A DNA stretch of 64,000 nucleotides from Ochromonas danica. Taxonomy: Eukaryota > Sar > Chrysophyceae > Chromulinales > Chromulinaceae. Under the pieces are notes generated by a model. It did no database searches. It was not told where the DNA came from and was given only the letters and a program-made list of their open reading frames with translations. The stretch spans positions 62,001 through 126,000 of the forward strand of contig VKHL01000048.1 in the NCBI GenBank assembly GCA_015146655.1. Reading direction: 5' to 3'. Position numbers and translations under genes: made by a program. Of the stretch, positions 30,202-42,842 are shown one piece after another. Position 1 is the stretch's first letter. Every line of letters begins with the position of its first letter.

Positions 30202-33200
30202 CTACTCCTTTCTCCCATTGAGGGGGCTTTTCTTTCGATGCTTGAGAAAGACTGCATAGAAGGTGTCGAGGTTGAAGGGTTTCTGCAGAAAGTGATCTGC
30301 TCCTGCAGCGTAAGAATCTTGCATGGTGATATGGTCAGTATTAGCACTCATTGCCACCACCAAAGGGAGGGAGCGGTCAGAAGCTTTCTGTTCTCTTGCT
30401 GCCTGTCTATCCTCTTCCTTTTCACCAACATCATCACCATGATGTGATGTGGATGTTTGTTGCTCTGGATGGACATATTTTTTCTCTTCTCTTCTGTCCC
30501 TCCTCTGAGTAGTTTTCTCTGGAGCTATTGTTTCTCTTGTGAACTGCAGTTCCGAATGTGGTTGTTCCCTCTCTTTCTCTTCCTGACCTTCTTGTCCTTT
30601 TCTCTCTCGATCTTTCTTCATGATGGCTTCCGCCATCTTGTGATATTCCCTCATGAACTGCAATCCATCCATGATGGGCATCTGGATATCGACAAAGATG
30701 GCGTCAAAGCCCGCCTTTTGGTTCTTCTCCTCCTCTCTCACATTATCTTTCTGCTCTATTTTCTCTTCCTCCTCCTTCTTCGTCACTTCTTGGGTCACCT
30801 TTCTTTCGTTCTGGACCTGCATTTCAAAGGATTGTTTGAGGATGGCCAAAGCTTCGATGCCATTTGTGGTGGTCACGACTTCATGTCCTTTGCTAAGAAA
30901 CATCATCTTGAGCATCTTGAGGATGAGAGGAGAGTCATCGAGGATCATCACTCGTAGGTGCAGATTATTGAGCAGGTGAATGACAGCTTGGTCCATGCGT
31001 GTGTCGATGAAGCTGTTACTGGACGCGTTGCTGCCAATGGCAGAAGGTGCTCTTAAAGAGGGAATACGGGGAGTGGTTGCAAGGGCTGAAGGAGCTCGAG
31101 CAGGTCTTTTCGAATTGACACTTTCCTGTGATTGTGATTGTGATTGAGCAGAGGCGGTAGGGATCTTGAGAGGAGGTAGTTGAGCGTCCTCTCGGTTGGC
31201 TCTGGATGAGATTATGGTATTTTCTACGGAGTCCGAGCGCGAGCTCGAAGATGCTTTGCCGAGTGAGAGCGCTTGAGAGGAGACTGATAGTCTATCTGAC
31301 AAAAAAGACACTTTGCTGTCTGGTCGGAAGAGTCTAGTTTGCAAGGGGTCTGCATATTCTCTCTGTTGGTATCTTTGTCCCGAAGAGGCAGCCATGAACG
31401 AATCTGTCTGTTGCTGTGGAGCTTGTTGCTTATCAGTGCTGTTGCTTTGCTCGCTCTCTTCCTCATCATTGATTTCGTGCACAGTGATTTCATCTCCCAG
31501 ATCAAAGCTGGTATGTCCCAAGAAGCTTCCAGGGGAAGATAAATGAACACTATCCGTTGATCGTTTTATCAGTGAGCTATCCCTTTCCAGGTCTGGCCCG
31601 AGCTTTCGATTAAGAGGCAATGAGAACCAAAAGATGCATCCTTTTGCATCATTAGAAGATGGACGCGAAGAAACTGGATGATGATGCGCGCTGTTTGGTG
31701 CTTGTTCCAGTGTCTTTGTTTCTTCTTGTTGTTGATCTTCTCCCTCTTTTATTTCTCCTCCTTCTCTTTGTTCCCTTTCTTCATTCAGTGGTTGTTTGTG
31801 TAGATCTTGGAGTTGTATAATATGAGGAAATTGAGATGGTTTGTCTTTTCGAATAACTCCAAAGTCTCCTTGCAAGGCTTTGACTCGCTCTGCTAAGCAA
31901 TATAGACCTAATCCTGCTCCCCCTACATTGCCTCTTTGATCTTCATGAGGAAGAATTTCCTGGTGCTGGCTATTTGGAGGATAATCATTGTAGTTGTTGG
32001 ATTTGTTCGACTCTTGTTGATGCAGAGCATCACGATCATGAGCGTTATGTTGGGAAGGTGCAGGTCCTTCGGGAGGAAGGAAGAGGGTTGGTAGGAGCAG
32101 ATCTGATATTCCCAAGCCAAAGTCTTCGACTTCAAATCGAATAGTGCGCAGGGCAGGTTGAGAATTGGAGTTGGATTCTATTTGTGGTCCCGTTTCTTCT
32201 GCCCCTTGTGAGTAAGCGCCAGATGATGAGATCGCTAGTGAGTTAAATGAGGAAGGTTGTTGTTGGTTGTTATCTAAAGGAGGTGGTAATATAGGTTCTG
32301 GAGGACATGTATCGTGACCTTCTTCGATATCTCGACTAATGGAATTGCTTTCGTTGTTAGATTTATCGTTTTGTTCATCTAGCTTGCTTTTAGTTAAGTC
32401 TCTGTTGAATATTTTCTCTTGAAGGAGTGGGCAACTTTCTCGATCTACCATAATGATTTCCTTCCGTGGCATCTGCTGGGCGATAACGGGAGGAGAGCTA
32501 ACCTCTTTTATAATTCTTATTAACACTGGACTGCGAGGAGATGAGAAGCGAATGGCATTGCTGATGAGACAAAGTAGGTTATCTTGCAACCATCCAGGAT
32601 CGGTCACGATATATCCCAAGACATCGGCTCGCTCCACCTTGACAAGCATATTGTCCAAAGTCTTTCTTGCATGGTCCAAAACAATCTCCAGAATGAGGGA
32701 GAGTGATGTGGGAGCATATTTGGGGATGAGAGGGAGACCATGTGATATTTTGTGATAATCCATACAGCGATCGATGATCATCATGAGGTGTAGATGTGAT
32801 TGCTGTAGTCCTTCCAAGGCTTGCTTCCATGTTTCGACATAATGGTGTAGATTGTTGGACCATGATGGTGTACATCTGGAGCATGATTTTTTGTCTTCTT
32901 TGATGCTTACGTACAACGATGTAACTGATTTATCATCGTTGGTGGATGGAGGAGAAGGTGGAATATGGGCTTCCAGTTCAGTGAGACTGCTTTTCATGCA
33001 ACTCAGACCATACGTGAACGCTACCAAAGGCTAGGCATGACAATAGTTAAGTTTACAGTTGAGCAGAGTAAAGAGGGATCTCAGCTTACTGTTCGTATAT
33101 CATGGGCAACTTTACCGATGAGGTTTCGTATTTCATGATTCAGTCTCGTAGTCATTTCATCTCGTTTACGCTGTAAGTCTTCAATTTCCAGAAAGTATAA

Positions 33201-33977
33201 GAACAAATGCAATCGCGTCTGTGTTAGAATGACTAACAAGAGGATCGTTATAGCAAAGGCCAAGAAAACAAATGGAATCGAAATGATGGCATCTACCACA
33301 ACAATCTCCACAGCCATTATTGCCATGGTCCACAAGTAGACTGCGATAAGTGCTTTTGTTGAAATAGATGGTAATGTTTTTGTACAAAGAAGAGGTGCGA
33401 ATATAAAGATCAAGGATAGATTTCCAGTGAGAGTTTTAGAGGGGGTTGGCGGAGAACAAGTCCATAGCTCCAAAAACGTTGAGCCTCGGCATTCACCATG
33501 AATGGTCCTCGTTATCAAGGTTGAACCAATACCCACTGATAGCGCGATAAGAAAGGCATTTTCTACATAATAGAATAGTCTCGCGTGCTCCGCAAGAGGA
33601 TAGCGCTTTGGGGACTGTTTAAGATATGTCATGAACCAAAGTAACGGAAGGACTACAAGAAAGGTGAACAAACTATTGATCAGTACCGAAGTAGACATTC
33701 CAGCAACGAAAGCAATAACCCAATAAATTGTGAAAAGAACTGTTAGGATAGTAGCTATAGAGTAAGTAAAATAAGCTCTACTATAGTGAGTCATCTTAAA
33801 GTTGATAAATTGACTTTGAACGTGAGGATCTCGGAACTCCAGGAGGAGATTAATGGAGTTCTTCTGCGTATTATTCTGATCTATTTCTTTCCAAATTTGT
33901 TTATGATTGAATAACCTATTTTTATTACTTTTTAGATGGCTTGCTTTGTCATCTGATTGACTACAAATGTGTGACAT
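30202..33977 (-). CDS. Membrane-bound hybrid histidine kinase, copy A (1238 aa, 2 exons)
   Basis: Exons 33977-33090 and 33030-30202 join across a 59 bp intron that splits the H-box: AHDIRT|PL, with phospho-acceptor His292. About six or seven membrane helices occupy residues ~50-245, followed by a short coiled coil. The ATPase domain has the N-box (LLCLISNAIRFSS), G1 (VEDFGLGISD) and G2 (GGAGLGLYCLAERV), separated by long Ser/Glu/Gln-rich inserts. The C-terminal receiver (LRVMILDDSP ... DAIFVDIQMPIMDG ... VAMSAN ... LQKPF) carries the acceptor Asp in VDIQMP. Such hybrids autophosphorylate on His and pass phosphate to their own Asp, then usually to an HPt protein. The receiver is interrupted by two charged low-complexity inserts. 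It is head-to-head with copy B. Confidence 0.9.
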
Positions 33978-34187
33978 AGAATGCTATTCTGACTAAACAG
34001 GAACAAAGGAAACACCACTAGGTAATTCAAAACCTATAATCTGAATGAAGTACTCAATGGATAGAGTACTAGATAATGGATCTATTAGGATTAGTATTGG
34101 AAGAGAACAGAACAGAGAATAGTGATGGAATTCGATTATGAAGCAGACAGACGAGGAGTTCTTAGGAATTCGCTGACAAGGGACTGC

Positions 34188-34189
<2 letters not shown>

Positions 34190-34243
<54 letters not shown>

Positions 34244-34297
34244 TTGTGTGTGTGTATGTGTGTGTATGTGTGTGTATGTATGTGTGTGTGTGTGTTG
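34190..34297. repeat. (GT)n microsatellite
   Basis: Roughly 105 bp of GT dinucleotide with TT and AT interruptions, in the 593 bp between the two divergent kinase genes. Confidence 0.95.
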
Positions 34298-34446
34298 CAG
34301 TGTTAAGTTAAATACGGAGTACAGCACAGTTCGTTAATCCCTTCCCTCCCCTTGGAGCCCTAGGAGTTGCTCACTTTGTTTCTTCTGTCTGTGTGCAGCA
34401 GTGTTAAGTTAAGCACTGGGCACAGTTTGTAAGTCCCTTCCCTTCT
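34296..34446. repeat. Two ~50-bp direct repeats, period ~101 bp
   Basis: GCAGTGTTAAGTTAA... occurs at ~34297 and again at ~34398, each followed by a similar ACAG..GTAAGTCCCTTCCCT-type stretch. They lie upstream of kinase copy B and could be duplicated promoter sequence. Confidence 0.7.
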
Positions 34447-34570
34447 TTATCAAGTGTCTCAATGTCACTTGATTCCCGTCACAATCATATTCCTCCTTCA
34501 TTAATCATTGTCATCATCAACAAATTATTAGGAATCCCATAACTTTACCCCTATTGCAGTATAATTTATT

Positions 34571-37500
34571 ATGAAATTGCCATTGAAGGTAAACGGACGA
34601 AGCTTCTTGGATCGTGGCGAATTTACCAACCTATGGTCCATTAACTACCTCCTTGAATTCCAAAACCCTCACCAGCAACAGGAATTCATCTATTTTAAAA
34701 TGGATCAATTTGGCCGAGCATTTTATAGTTACCCTTTGACTATTATTCTCACCATATTATTTACAGCCTTCTGGACTATAGTTCTCTCCCAACATAACAC
34801 TCCTTTGGCAACCCTTACTTGCGTTATTACTTTCCTCTTTACTACGCCAATTCTTTGGGCTTTGACTTTCCTGAAATGCTCTAGAAACGTTCCTCTTCGA
34901 GATAATTTCAATCTCTTCTTTTACTTGGAGAATGGGTTTCTGATAAGTATTACAGCCAATTTGGGACTCATTCTCCTCATGCAAGTACTCAATAGTCCCT
35001 GCAAAGCATTCACTTTCATCAGAGTCATATCTTGTTCACCTTTCGCAAAATGTGACGGGCTCGCTGAAAGCGTTCCATTATTACTTTTTCTATCACCATT
35101 ATTTTGCGCCATGACTCTGCCCACTGTCTCATCAAAGATTCTAATCCCCGCCAATCTTTGGGCACATTCAGTTATATTGACAGCCATGAACATTATCGAG
35201 GGATATCTGTCGCTTCCCTTCGTCATCATGGCCACATTCATTTTCGCTTCTCTTCAGCTGATTCATTCTTTTACACAACTCAAGCTCTATATTAACTTTG
35301 TGAGCATTAGAGAATCAGAAGAACGCCGCTATCAAGAGACACTTCAAAAAGCTGATGATATTAGACAGCTGATTGGAAAGATAGCTCACGATATAAGGAC
35401 GGTAAAAGCCATAACTTCCATTCGGCATTAGATTTGTCAATGACTTTTCTTTGTCTATAATTTACTGTTAGCCCGTAGTAGCAATCGATTATGGATTGCA
35501 ATCGCTCACACCTAGCATGGACAAGTTGGCCAATGCCATTTCGTTACTGCATCACAACACCGAATTATCCGCCAGTGCTGATGCTCCTTGGCAAAACCTT
35601 CAATGTGAGTTCAATTCTTGTACTACTGCATTGGAAGGACTGCAGCAATCACATCTACACCTCATGATGATCATCGATCGCTGTATGGATTATCATAAAC
35701 TCTCACATGGTCTCCCTCTCATCCCCAAATATGCTCCCACATCACTCTCTCTCGTTATAGAGACTGTTCTGAACCATGCAAGGAAGACCTTGGACAATAT
35801 GCTTGTCAAGGTGGAGCGAGCTGATGTCTTAGGATATATCGTGACCGATCCTGGATGGTTGCAAGATAACTTGCTTTGTCTCATCAGCAATGCCATTCGC
35901 TTCTCATCTCCTCGCAGTCCAGTGTTAATAAGAATTATCAGAGGAAGTCCAGAACCTGAACAACCTATGGACACGAGCACTTGCAGTGACAAGGATGAAC
36001 AAGATCGACCAAACAGAGCCATGATGGAAATTTGTCCCGGTGATCCTAACGTTCCTTCACTATCCTCAACATTTACAAGTGTAAGCACGAGTGATATAAG
36101 TTCAAGTCTCCTACCCATTCCACAGCAACAACAAAACCAAACTCAATCACAAGACCATACCAAGGAGGAGGTACAATTAAATCTACCTTTAATAAATCAG
36201 CCCTACATAGCAGAGAAGCAAAAGCATGACCAAGAAGAAGAAACCAACGCCCGCAAAGACGTTGCTGATCAAATAGAACAGCAAACAAAAACAATTACAT
36301 CACCAATCAAAATAGAATCCAACTCCAATTCTCAACCTGCCCTGCGCACTATTCGATTTGAAGTCGAAGACTTTGGCTTGGGAATATCAGATCTGCTCCT
36401 ACCAACCCTCTTCCTTCCTCCCGAAGGACCTGCACCTTCCCAACATAACGCTCATGATCGTGATGCTCTGCATCAACAAGAGTCGAACAAATCCAACAAC
36501 TACAATGATTATCCTCCAAATAGCCAGCACCAGGAAATTCTTCCTCATGAAGATCAAAGAGGCAATGTAGGGGGAGCAGGATTAGGTCTATATTGCTTAG
36601 CAGAGCGAGTCAAAGCCTTGCAAGGAGACTTTGGAGTCATTCGAAAAGACAAACCATCTCAATTTCCTCATGTAATACAACTTCAAGATCTACACAAACA
36701 ACCACTGAGAGAAGAAAGAGAACAAGGAGAAGGAGGAGAAATAAAAGAAGAAGATCAACAGCAGGAAGAAACAAAGACACTGGAGCAAACATCAGCCGGT
36801 GTGCACCATCATCCTGCTTCTTCACATCCATCTTCTAATGATGCCAAAGGATGCATCTTTTGGTTCTCATTGCCTCTTAATCGAAAGTCCATTGCTGACC
36901 TGGAAAGTGACAGCTCGCTGATAAGACGGTCAATGGATAGTGTTCATTTATCTTCTCCTGGAAGCTTTGATCTGGGAGATGGAATAACTGCGCATGAAGT
37001 GAATGTAGAGGAAGAGAGCGAGCAAGGTAGCAGCATTGACAAGCAAGACGAGACTGCAAGAGATTCTTTCATGGCTGCCTCTCCAACACAAAGGCACCAA
37101 CAGAGAGAAGATACTGACACCTTTCAAACTAGACTCTTCCGACCAGACAGCGAGGTGTCTTTTTCGTCAGATAGACGATCCGCCTCCCCCCCATCGCTTT
37201 CACACGGCAAACCCTCCTCCAGCTGGCGCTCCAACTCCTTTGAAAATACCATACTCTCACCCAAAGCCAACCAAGAGGATGATCAACAGCCACCTGCAAA
37301 GATCCCTACCGCCTCTGCTCACTTACCTACTCGAGCTCCTTCAGCCCTTGCAACCACTCCTCGTATTCCCTCTTTAAGAGCACCTGCCGTTGGAAGCAAC
37401 GCGTCCAGTAACAGCTTCATCAACACACGCATGGACCAAGCTGTCATTCATCTACTCAATGATCTGCACCTACGAGTGATGATCCTCGATGACTCTCCTC

Positions 37501-38027
37501 TCATCCTCAAGATGCTCAAGATGATGTTTCTCAGCAAAGGACATGAAGTCGTGACCACAACCAACGGCATCGAAGCTTTGGCCATCCTCAAACAATCCTT
37601 TGAAATGCAGGTCCAGAGCGAAAGAAGGGTAACGCAAGAAGTGACGAAGAAGGAGGAGGAGGGAGTAAAAACAGAGGAGAAGAAGAATGTAAGAGAGGAG
37701 GAGAAGAACCAAAAGGCGGGCTTTGACGCCATCTTTGTTGATATCCAGATGCCCATCATGGATGGATTGCAGTTCATGAAGGAATATCACAAGATGGCGG
37801 AAGCCATCATGAAGAAAGATCGAGAGAGAAAAGGACAAGAAGGTCAAGAAGAGAAAGAGAGAGAAGAGCGCTCCCTCCCTTTGGTGGTGGCAATGAGTGC
37901 TAATACCGACCATATCACCATGCAAGATTCTTACGCCTCAGGAGCAGATCACTTCCTGCAGAAACCCTTCAACCTCGACACCTTCTATGCAGTCTTGCTC
38001 AAGCATCGAAAGTTCACAATTAATTGA
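34571..38027 (+). CDS. Membrane-bound hybrid histidine kinase, copy B (1128 aa, 2 exons)
   Basis: Exons 34571-35401 and 35472-38027 join across a 70 bp GT-AG intron at the same place as in copy A, inside the H-box (AHDIRT|PV, His273). The order is the same: N-terminal membrane helices, H-box, ATPase N, G1 and G2 boxes, Gln/Glu/Ser-rich linkers and a C-terminal receiver with VDIQMPIMDG. The membrane region is only about a third identical to copy A. Long parts of the ATPase and receiver regions are almost identical even at silent sites (for example 36312-36670). Copy B lacks the long insert that copy A has before the receiver's RSLPLVVAMSAN strand. The two copies probably sense different inputs through the membrane part but share downstream partners. 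Confidence 0.9.
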
Positions 38028-38277
38028 TTGAAGTTGCAGTAGTAATTTCTTGATTTTTGATCTCCAATCTTCTTATTCTGTTTGTGACGTCTCGATTGTT
38101 AAATAGTAGGACAATTCCCTTTTTATGTCTTTTATGTGCGATTCATTTTGATCAGTAGGTTGACAGACTTGTGTAATCTCCAGTTCATTTAATCCTATTG
38201 GAAACCTCCCTCTGACTATTATTTGCAACATCACACGAATCCCAGTGCAATGAATCATGACTGTATCACATCAACTA

Positions 38278-40981
38278 CTACGAGTTATATTTGCATGGTC
38301 CAGTAGTCTCTTGACAGATCTTGAGTCCAGTGGAATAGAAGAAGAAAGCAGGTAATCGCTCGAAGATGAAAGGATGCAATTGATAATAATCCGTTCCAAA
38401 GATCTTTCTTGCTACAGACACTTCTCCTTCTTTATATTTTGAATCATGTGATAAAGCTAGACGTACTTCTTCTACTTCACGTGATACTTTAATTGCTTTT
38501 GTCATGAAATCACATAATTTAGCTAAGATACGAGGTTTAATAATATAGATATTACGAAAAAAGATTTGTTTAAAATGATCAAATCCTTGTATGATACTTT
38601 GATTATATCCCATATTACTTAATAAGAGATCCCATGTTTTTTCAAAAATTGGACCATGAAAATATAATGCAAAAGGCATAAAAGATGATCCAGATCGTAA
38701 AAATGGTAGAATATCATATTCTGGATGTTTTGCAGCATATCTTAATAGAACACGTACATTTGTTAATGATTGTGTATAAGAATTATAAGCTAAACTTTTC
38801 CCAACTGTTTTATAGGTACCAAGGATAAGATAATCAATTTGATATTGATGTGTTTCAATATCCCAATAATCTTGTAATACTTTAGGTAAAAGAGTCTCAT
38901 AGACAATGGATTCAAAGAAGACAGTAGATGGGATTGATAATAGTTTCATATAAGATTCTTTACAATAAGCATATGCTTTAGCAATATTTAATGAATCTGT
39001 ATTATGACCTATGATATACATTTTAGCATGAATTTTGGGATAAGAAGCACCATTCATTAGATCTTGTAACTCTGTATCAATGAGACATTCTCGACTACTA
39101 TTATTACCTCTATGATGATGATGACTACTAGCACTACCACTACCTCCTCCACTACCTCCGGTAGGTGTTACCGCCTCTCTCTCAAATTTATAATGAAATT
39201 CATTAATCCGATGGCCATAATAGGATTGTCGTCCACTACCATTACCAATCACTTCTTCTTTCTTCCTCTTCTCACTACTACTACCAATACCACTACCACT
39301 ACCATTACTACTACCTTGACCATAATGATGATGATGATGATGATGGAAAGCAATAGGTAAAGGTTGATAATAGGTTAATAACAATTGCTTTTCTTCTATT
39401 GATAATCCTTCTTCTATCATCTTTCCTATAGGTATATTATTATATTGATGTCTTGTTAAACTATGACATAATTCTTCATGTAATTTCAATTGTAAAAAAG
39501 CATCATAACTTGCAAAAGGTCGTTTTGTCTCATTGAAAACGATGAAAATCTCCTTTCTAAACCGTACTAACCGTCCTTCCATCAACTGTCCTAATGGTAA
39601 TGTTAACATTGTTTTTGATGTAACATGTTGATTATACCATTCTTCTTCATTTTTTGGTAATGAAGGCCATTGATGAAGACGATGAATATGACCTTCTTGT
39701 TCTTCTATAATAGACTTCTCTTCCATTCTCATAGCTGTTAATAAAGGATCTATTAAATAAGTATGATAAGTTTCTATCATATCAATGGCTTCATGAAATG
39801 TATCACTATTTAAATTTCTTCTTAATAATCTTAAAAATTGATTTAATATAGGTAATCTCATATGATAATTATAAGATGCTATATGTACTAACCATAAATC
39901 TTCATATCTTATATAATCTGATGGAAATTGTTTTTCTGATAATATCAGATAATCTCGTTTAGTTAATAGAAAACCATGTTTAGGATAAGTTAACATTAAC
40001 CATAAAGCATCTTGTTCATGGAAATGTTTGAAATTCTTAGTAGGTAAATGATAATCCCACCATTGTCTGAAAACTTGTTCTGCTAGTTGTGTAGGACGGA
40101 AAATGAAACTACCTGCACAAGGTACATCATCTCTCCAAGGGAAGTTATTGAAGAAGAAGAAGGTTACATCTTCTGTCTGCTTCCCATCACTACTACCACT
40201 ACTACTAGTGTTACTATGACTATTACCAGAGGTAGTAGTAGTAGTATGATGATGTAATAAGTCATGAATAGATCGAGAGAAGAATCTTGGATTAATAGTA
40301 GCATCACTATCAATATACCAGATATAGTCATATCTCCCTGTCATCATCATATAATAACAAGTCAGAATAATAATAGTAATAGTTAGTTAAGTACTCAGTA
40401 CCATACAGTAGTAGCAGTAGAGAGGAAGTACGTAATTCACTTATAGTAATTATGGAATTCATTTATTGATAGTTAAGGAAATACATAATATACAAGAGAC
40501 TTGGGTAAGTGGGTAACCGTGGCTTACCTTGAAACTGCATGGTAATGTTCCATAGAGCAGGTAATTTAGCCCATGAAGCAGCACGATATTCTTTGGATAA
40601 AACATTAAATCCTGATGCAATATCTTTAGCAACTTGTTCAGTTTTCATCATTTCATCTTCAATTGCTTGTGGATAATAAGAACGAACACGTGGTATAAGA
40701 TCATCTACTTGATTTTGTAAATAGAGATAATCATATTCATGATATAAAGCATATTCATAATTGATAACAGAGGTTTTACTTAAATAGGTAGTATCATGAC
40801 TATCCCATGATAATGGACGATTATCAATTGTCACGATAAGAACACGTTGAGGAGAAGAGGAAGAAGAGGAAGAATGATCAGTAGAGAATGAATGAATGAA
40901 AGAAAAGAATGTGAAGATTAGACCTATTAGAGGATAGAGAGATAGAGTCATTCCATGGAATCCTTTCAATCCCCACTTCAT
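38278..40981 (-). CDS. Type II glycosyltransferase-like protein with DxD motif (837 aa, 2 exons)
   Basis: Exons 40981-40528 and 40337-38278 join in phase 1 across a 190 bp GTAAGC...CAG intron, giving MQFQGRYDYIWYIDSDAT. The N-terminus has one hydrophobic helix (LYPLIGLIFTFFSF), a signal anchor for the Golgi or ER. The first domain (VLIVTIDNRP ... WAKLPALWN) and the DSD in YIDSDATINP match the nucleotide-sugar fold of GT34-like alpha-glycosyltransferases; the DxD binds the metal-UDP/GDP-sugar. A motif HEQDALWLML follows, typical of the acceptor side. The C-terminal ~350 residues, after a His- and Gly/Ser-rich linker, are not recognised but include a second set of ordered strands (KMYIIGHNTDSLNIAKAYAY). 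The substrate is unknown. Confidence 0.78.
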
Positions 40982-41300
40982 TTCCTTTGACTGAAATCAA
41001 TGACTGAAATCAAGACTGAAATCACCTTGTTGTGAACACAACCATCGCTCGTTTCAGATTACGAAAGTCCGAAACTACGAAAATTGGAGTTGGACAAAAA
41101 TCGTTATCTAGTAGATTTGATATGGGGAAATGTGAGATTTACTTAGCCATTTTATCAACTTTGTTATTGTTATTATTACTTATTATTATTATTATTCAAT
41201 CAAACACTCCCATCTCTAACCCTCACTATCTACAACCCACAGCACTACACTGCACTGACTAACCCAACCCAACCCAAACCCAACCTGCCACTTGTTAACT

Positions 41301-42371
41301 TTATTCAAACTCCCCTTTAAAGCGTTCATATTGATCTTTCCAAAACGATGATTGAAAGAAAGCTTTCATACCTTGAGGTGCATTTAAGACATGCTTTTGT
41401 TTAAGATAAGAATATAAATGACCTACTAATATTCCTAATAAATCAGCAAAGGGTATTTCTTGTTCTAATAGGAAAGTTTGTATGACAAAAAACCATGGCA
41501 TTAATTCAGATTTTAATGTAAATAAATCCATAAAATTAACATCCATGCCTTCAAAAACTCTTGACCAGATATAAACAAGATAAGTTGCTAAATTATGTCC
41601 TAAATATCTCATCGAAATACCTGTTAGACTATAAATAGTAATTAATGTTATCATACCAAATCCTATCATTATCATAAAATCTTCTGGTGATTTATAATTC
41701 ATTTTCTCTAATTGAGACATATGTTGCCAGACGAATTGTAATGTTAAAGGATAGAACAAGTCTAATGCACCAAAATATAAAAATCCGGTAGCCAGTCTCC
41801 AGATTTGGAATTTTGGAAAGATACCCGACCAACTGAAAGTGAAGTATTCAGGCCATTGATTACGATTGAATAGGAAGCATAAGAGAGTTAACGCTAAGGT
41901 TGAGAAGAGGTAAAGACGGGTGAAAGGAGGTGTTTTGAGGTAGAAGTCTTGGAGGTAGGAGGTGATCAGGTTCATCTTACCCTCCCCACTACCACCACTA
42001 CCTCCCTCCAAGGAGGTGTCCTCCTCCTCCTCCTCCTCTAACTCTTCTTCCTCTGGTTCTTCTATCACAGCTTCTTTCTTAGAGGAGGAAGAGGATTTCT
42101 TCTTTTTCTTATTAGCTCCACCACGTAGTGATAGTAAGTGATGGTATGCCTTACTAGAGAGAGACAAGGTCTCACTAGTCATAGAGGGAGACAGGTAGGA
42201 GGAGGAGGAGGACATCAATCTCCCTCTCCGGTGGTGGTGGTGGTCATGCTGAGTCTTCTTCTTGCAGATCAATGGTGATGATCTTGATTGTCGATGAAAA
42301 GGATTAGCTTGAAGAAGAAGAAGACCTTCTAATAGGAAGATAAGAAGAGTGATAGTGGAAAGAATTTGCAT
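41301..42371 (-). CDS. Derlin (Der1-like) protein with organelle-type leader (356 aa)
   Basis: Derlins are inactive rhomboid-fold proteins that move misfolded proteins out of the ER. The last ~225 residues show the family pattern: PPFTRLYLF at the start, IWRLATGFLYFG in the second helix, LEKMNYKSPEDFMIMIGFG after it, and PWFFVIQTFLL and GHLYSYLK near the end, with about six membrane helices. The first in-frame ATG is at 42371 and gives a clear signal peptide (MQILSTITLLIFLLEG...). It is followed by ~80 Ser/His/Arg-rich residues ending LSLRGGA, then a Lys run and a long acidic stretch. ER derlins lack such a leader. In algae with red-derived plastids, a second set (SELMA) imports proteins across the second outermost plastid membrane and carries bipartite leaders. 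Assignment to SELMA is an inference. Confidence 0.85.
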   Translation of the reverse strand: MQILSTITLLIFLLEGLLLLQANPFHRQSRSSPLICKKKTQHDHHHHRRGRLMSSSSSYLSPSMTSETLSLSSKAYHHLLSLRGGANKKKKKSSSSSKKEAVIEEPEEEELEEEEEEDTSLEGGSGGSGEGKMNLITSYLQDFYLKTPPFTRLYLFSTLALTLLCFLFNRNQWPEYFTFSWSGIFPKFQIWRLATGFLYFGALDLFYPLTLQFVWQHMSQLEKMNYKSPEDFMIMIGFGMITLITIYSLTGISMRYLGHNLATYLVYIWSRVFEGMDVNFMDLFTLKSELMPWFFVIQTFLLEQEIPFADLLGILVGHLYSYLKQKHVLNAPQGMKAFFQSSFWKDQYERFKGEFE

Positions 42372-42496
42372 CTGTCCATACACTATGCTATACTATTACT
42401 ACACTAGACCTAGTCTTAGAGGATATTCACTGTCACTGTGATGAAGAAGAGACACGTGGTGGGGCAGTGAGGACTGGCAAAAGCTGTTAAAAAGAA

Positions 42497-42750
42497 CTTA
42501 TAAATCGTATTATAATATCAGAAAACACGCAGGTGATCTTGTCCATCTTTCTTGAAGGTATAGGAAGAGTTATAACTCTCATTTCAGGGGTTTGCTGTTT
42601 GCTGATTATCTATTCTAATTACGCCGTCTAGTAAAGGCCGCAAAAGATAACTTATAAATTATTTTATAGGGTGAGAAAAGTCTAATATTCGCTTATCAAC
42701 CTTTCTTGAAAGTAAAGGAAGAGTTATAACTCTTATTTCTGGGGTTTGCA
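42497..42750. repeat. Two ~100-bp direct repeats upstream of selenoprotein H
   Basis: AACTTATAAAT starts copies at ~42497 and ~42651. Both continue through CTTTCTTGAA, GGAAGAGTTATAACTCT and GGGGTTTGC, with a period of ~154 bp. The GAGTTATAAC core also occurs at the centre of the LRR palindrome (23589, 23690). They occupy the gap before the ATG at 42843, so they may be regulatory. Confidence 0.75.
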
Positions 42751-42842
42751 TACTCTGAGTCAGAATTGTTTGTTGGTTGAGATCAAAACAACTGGACCAT
42801 ATAGTGACTACAGAGTGAACAGTGACTACAGTAGAGTCAATC

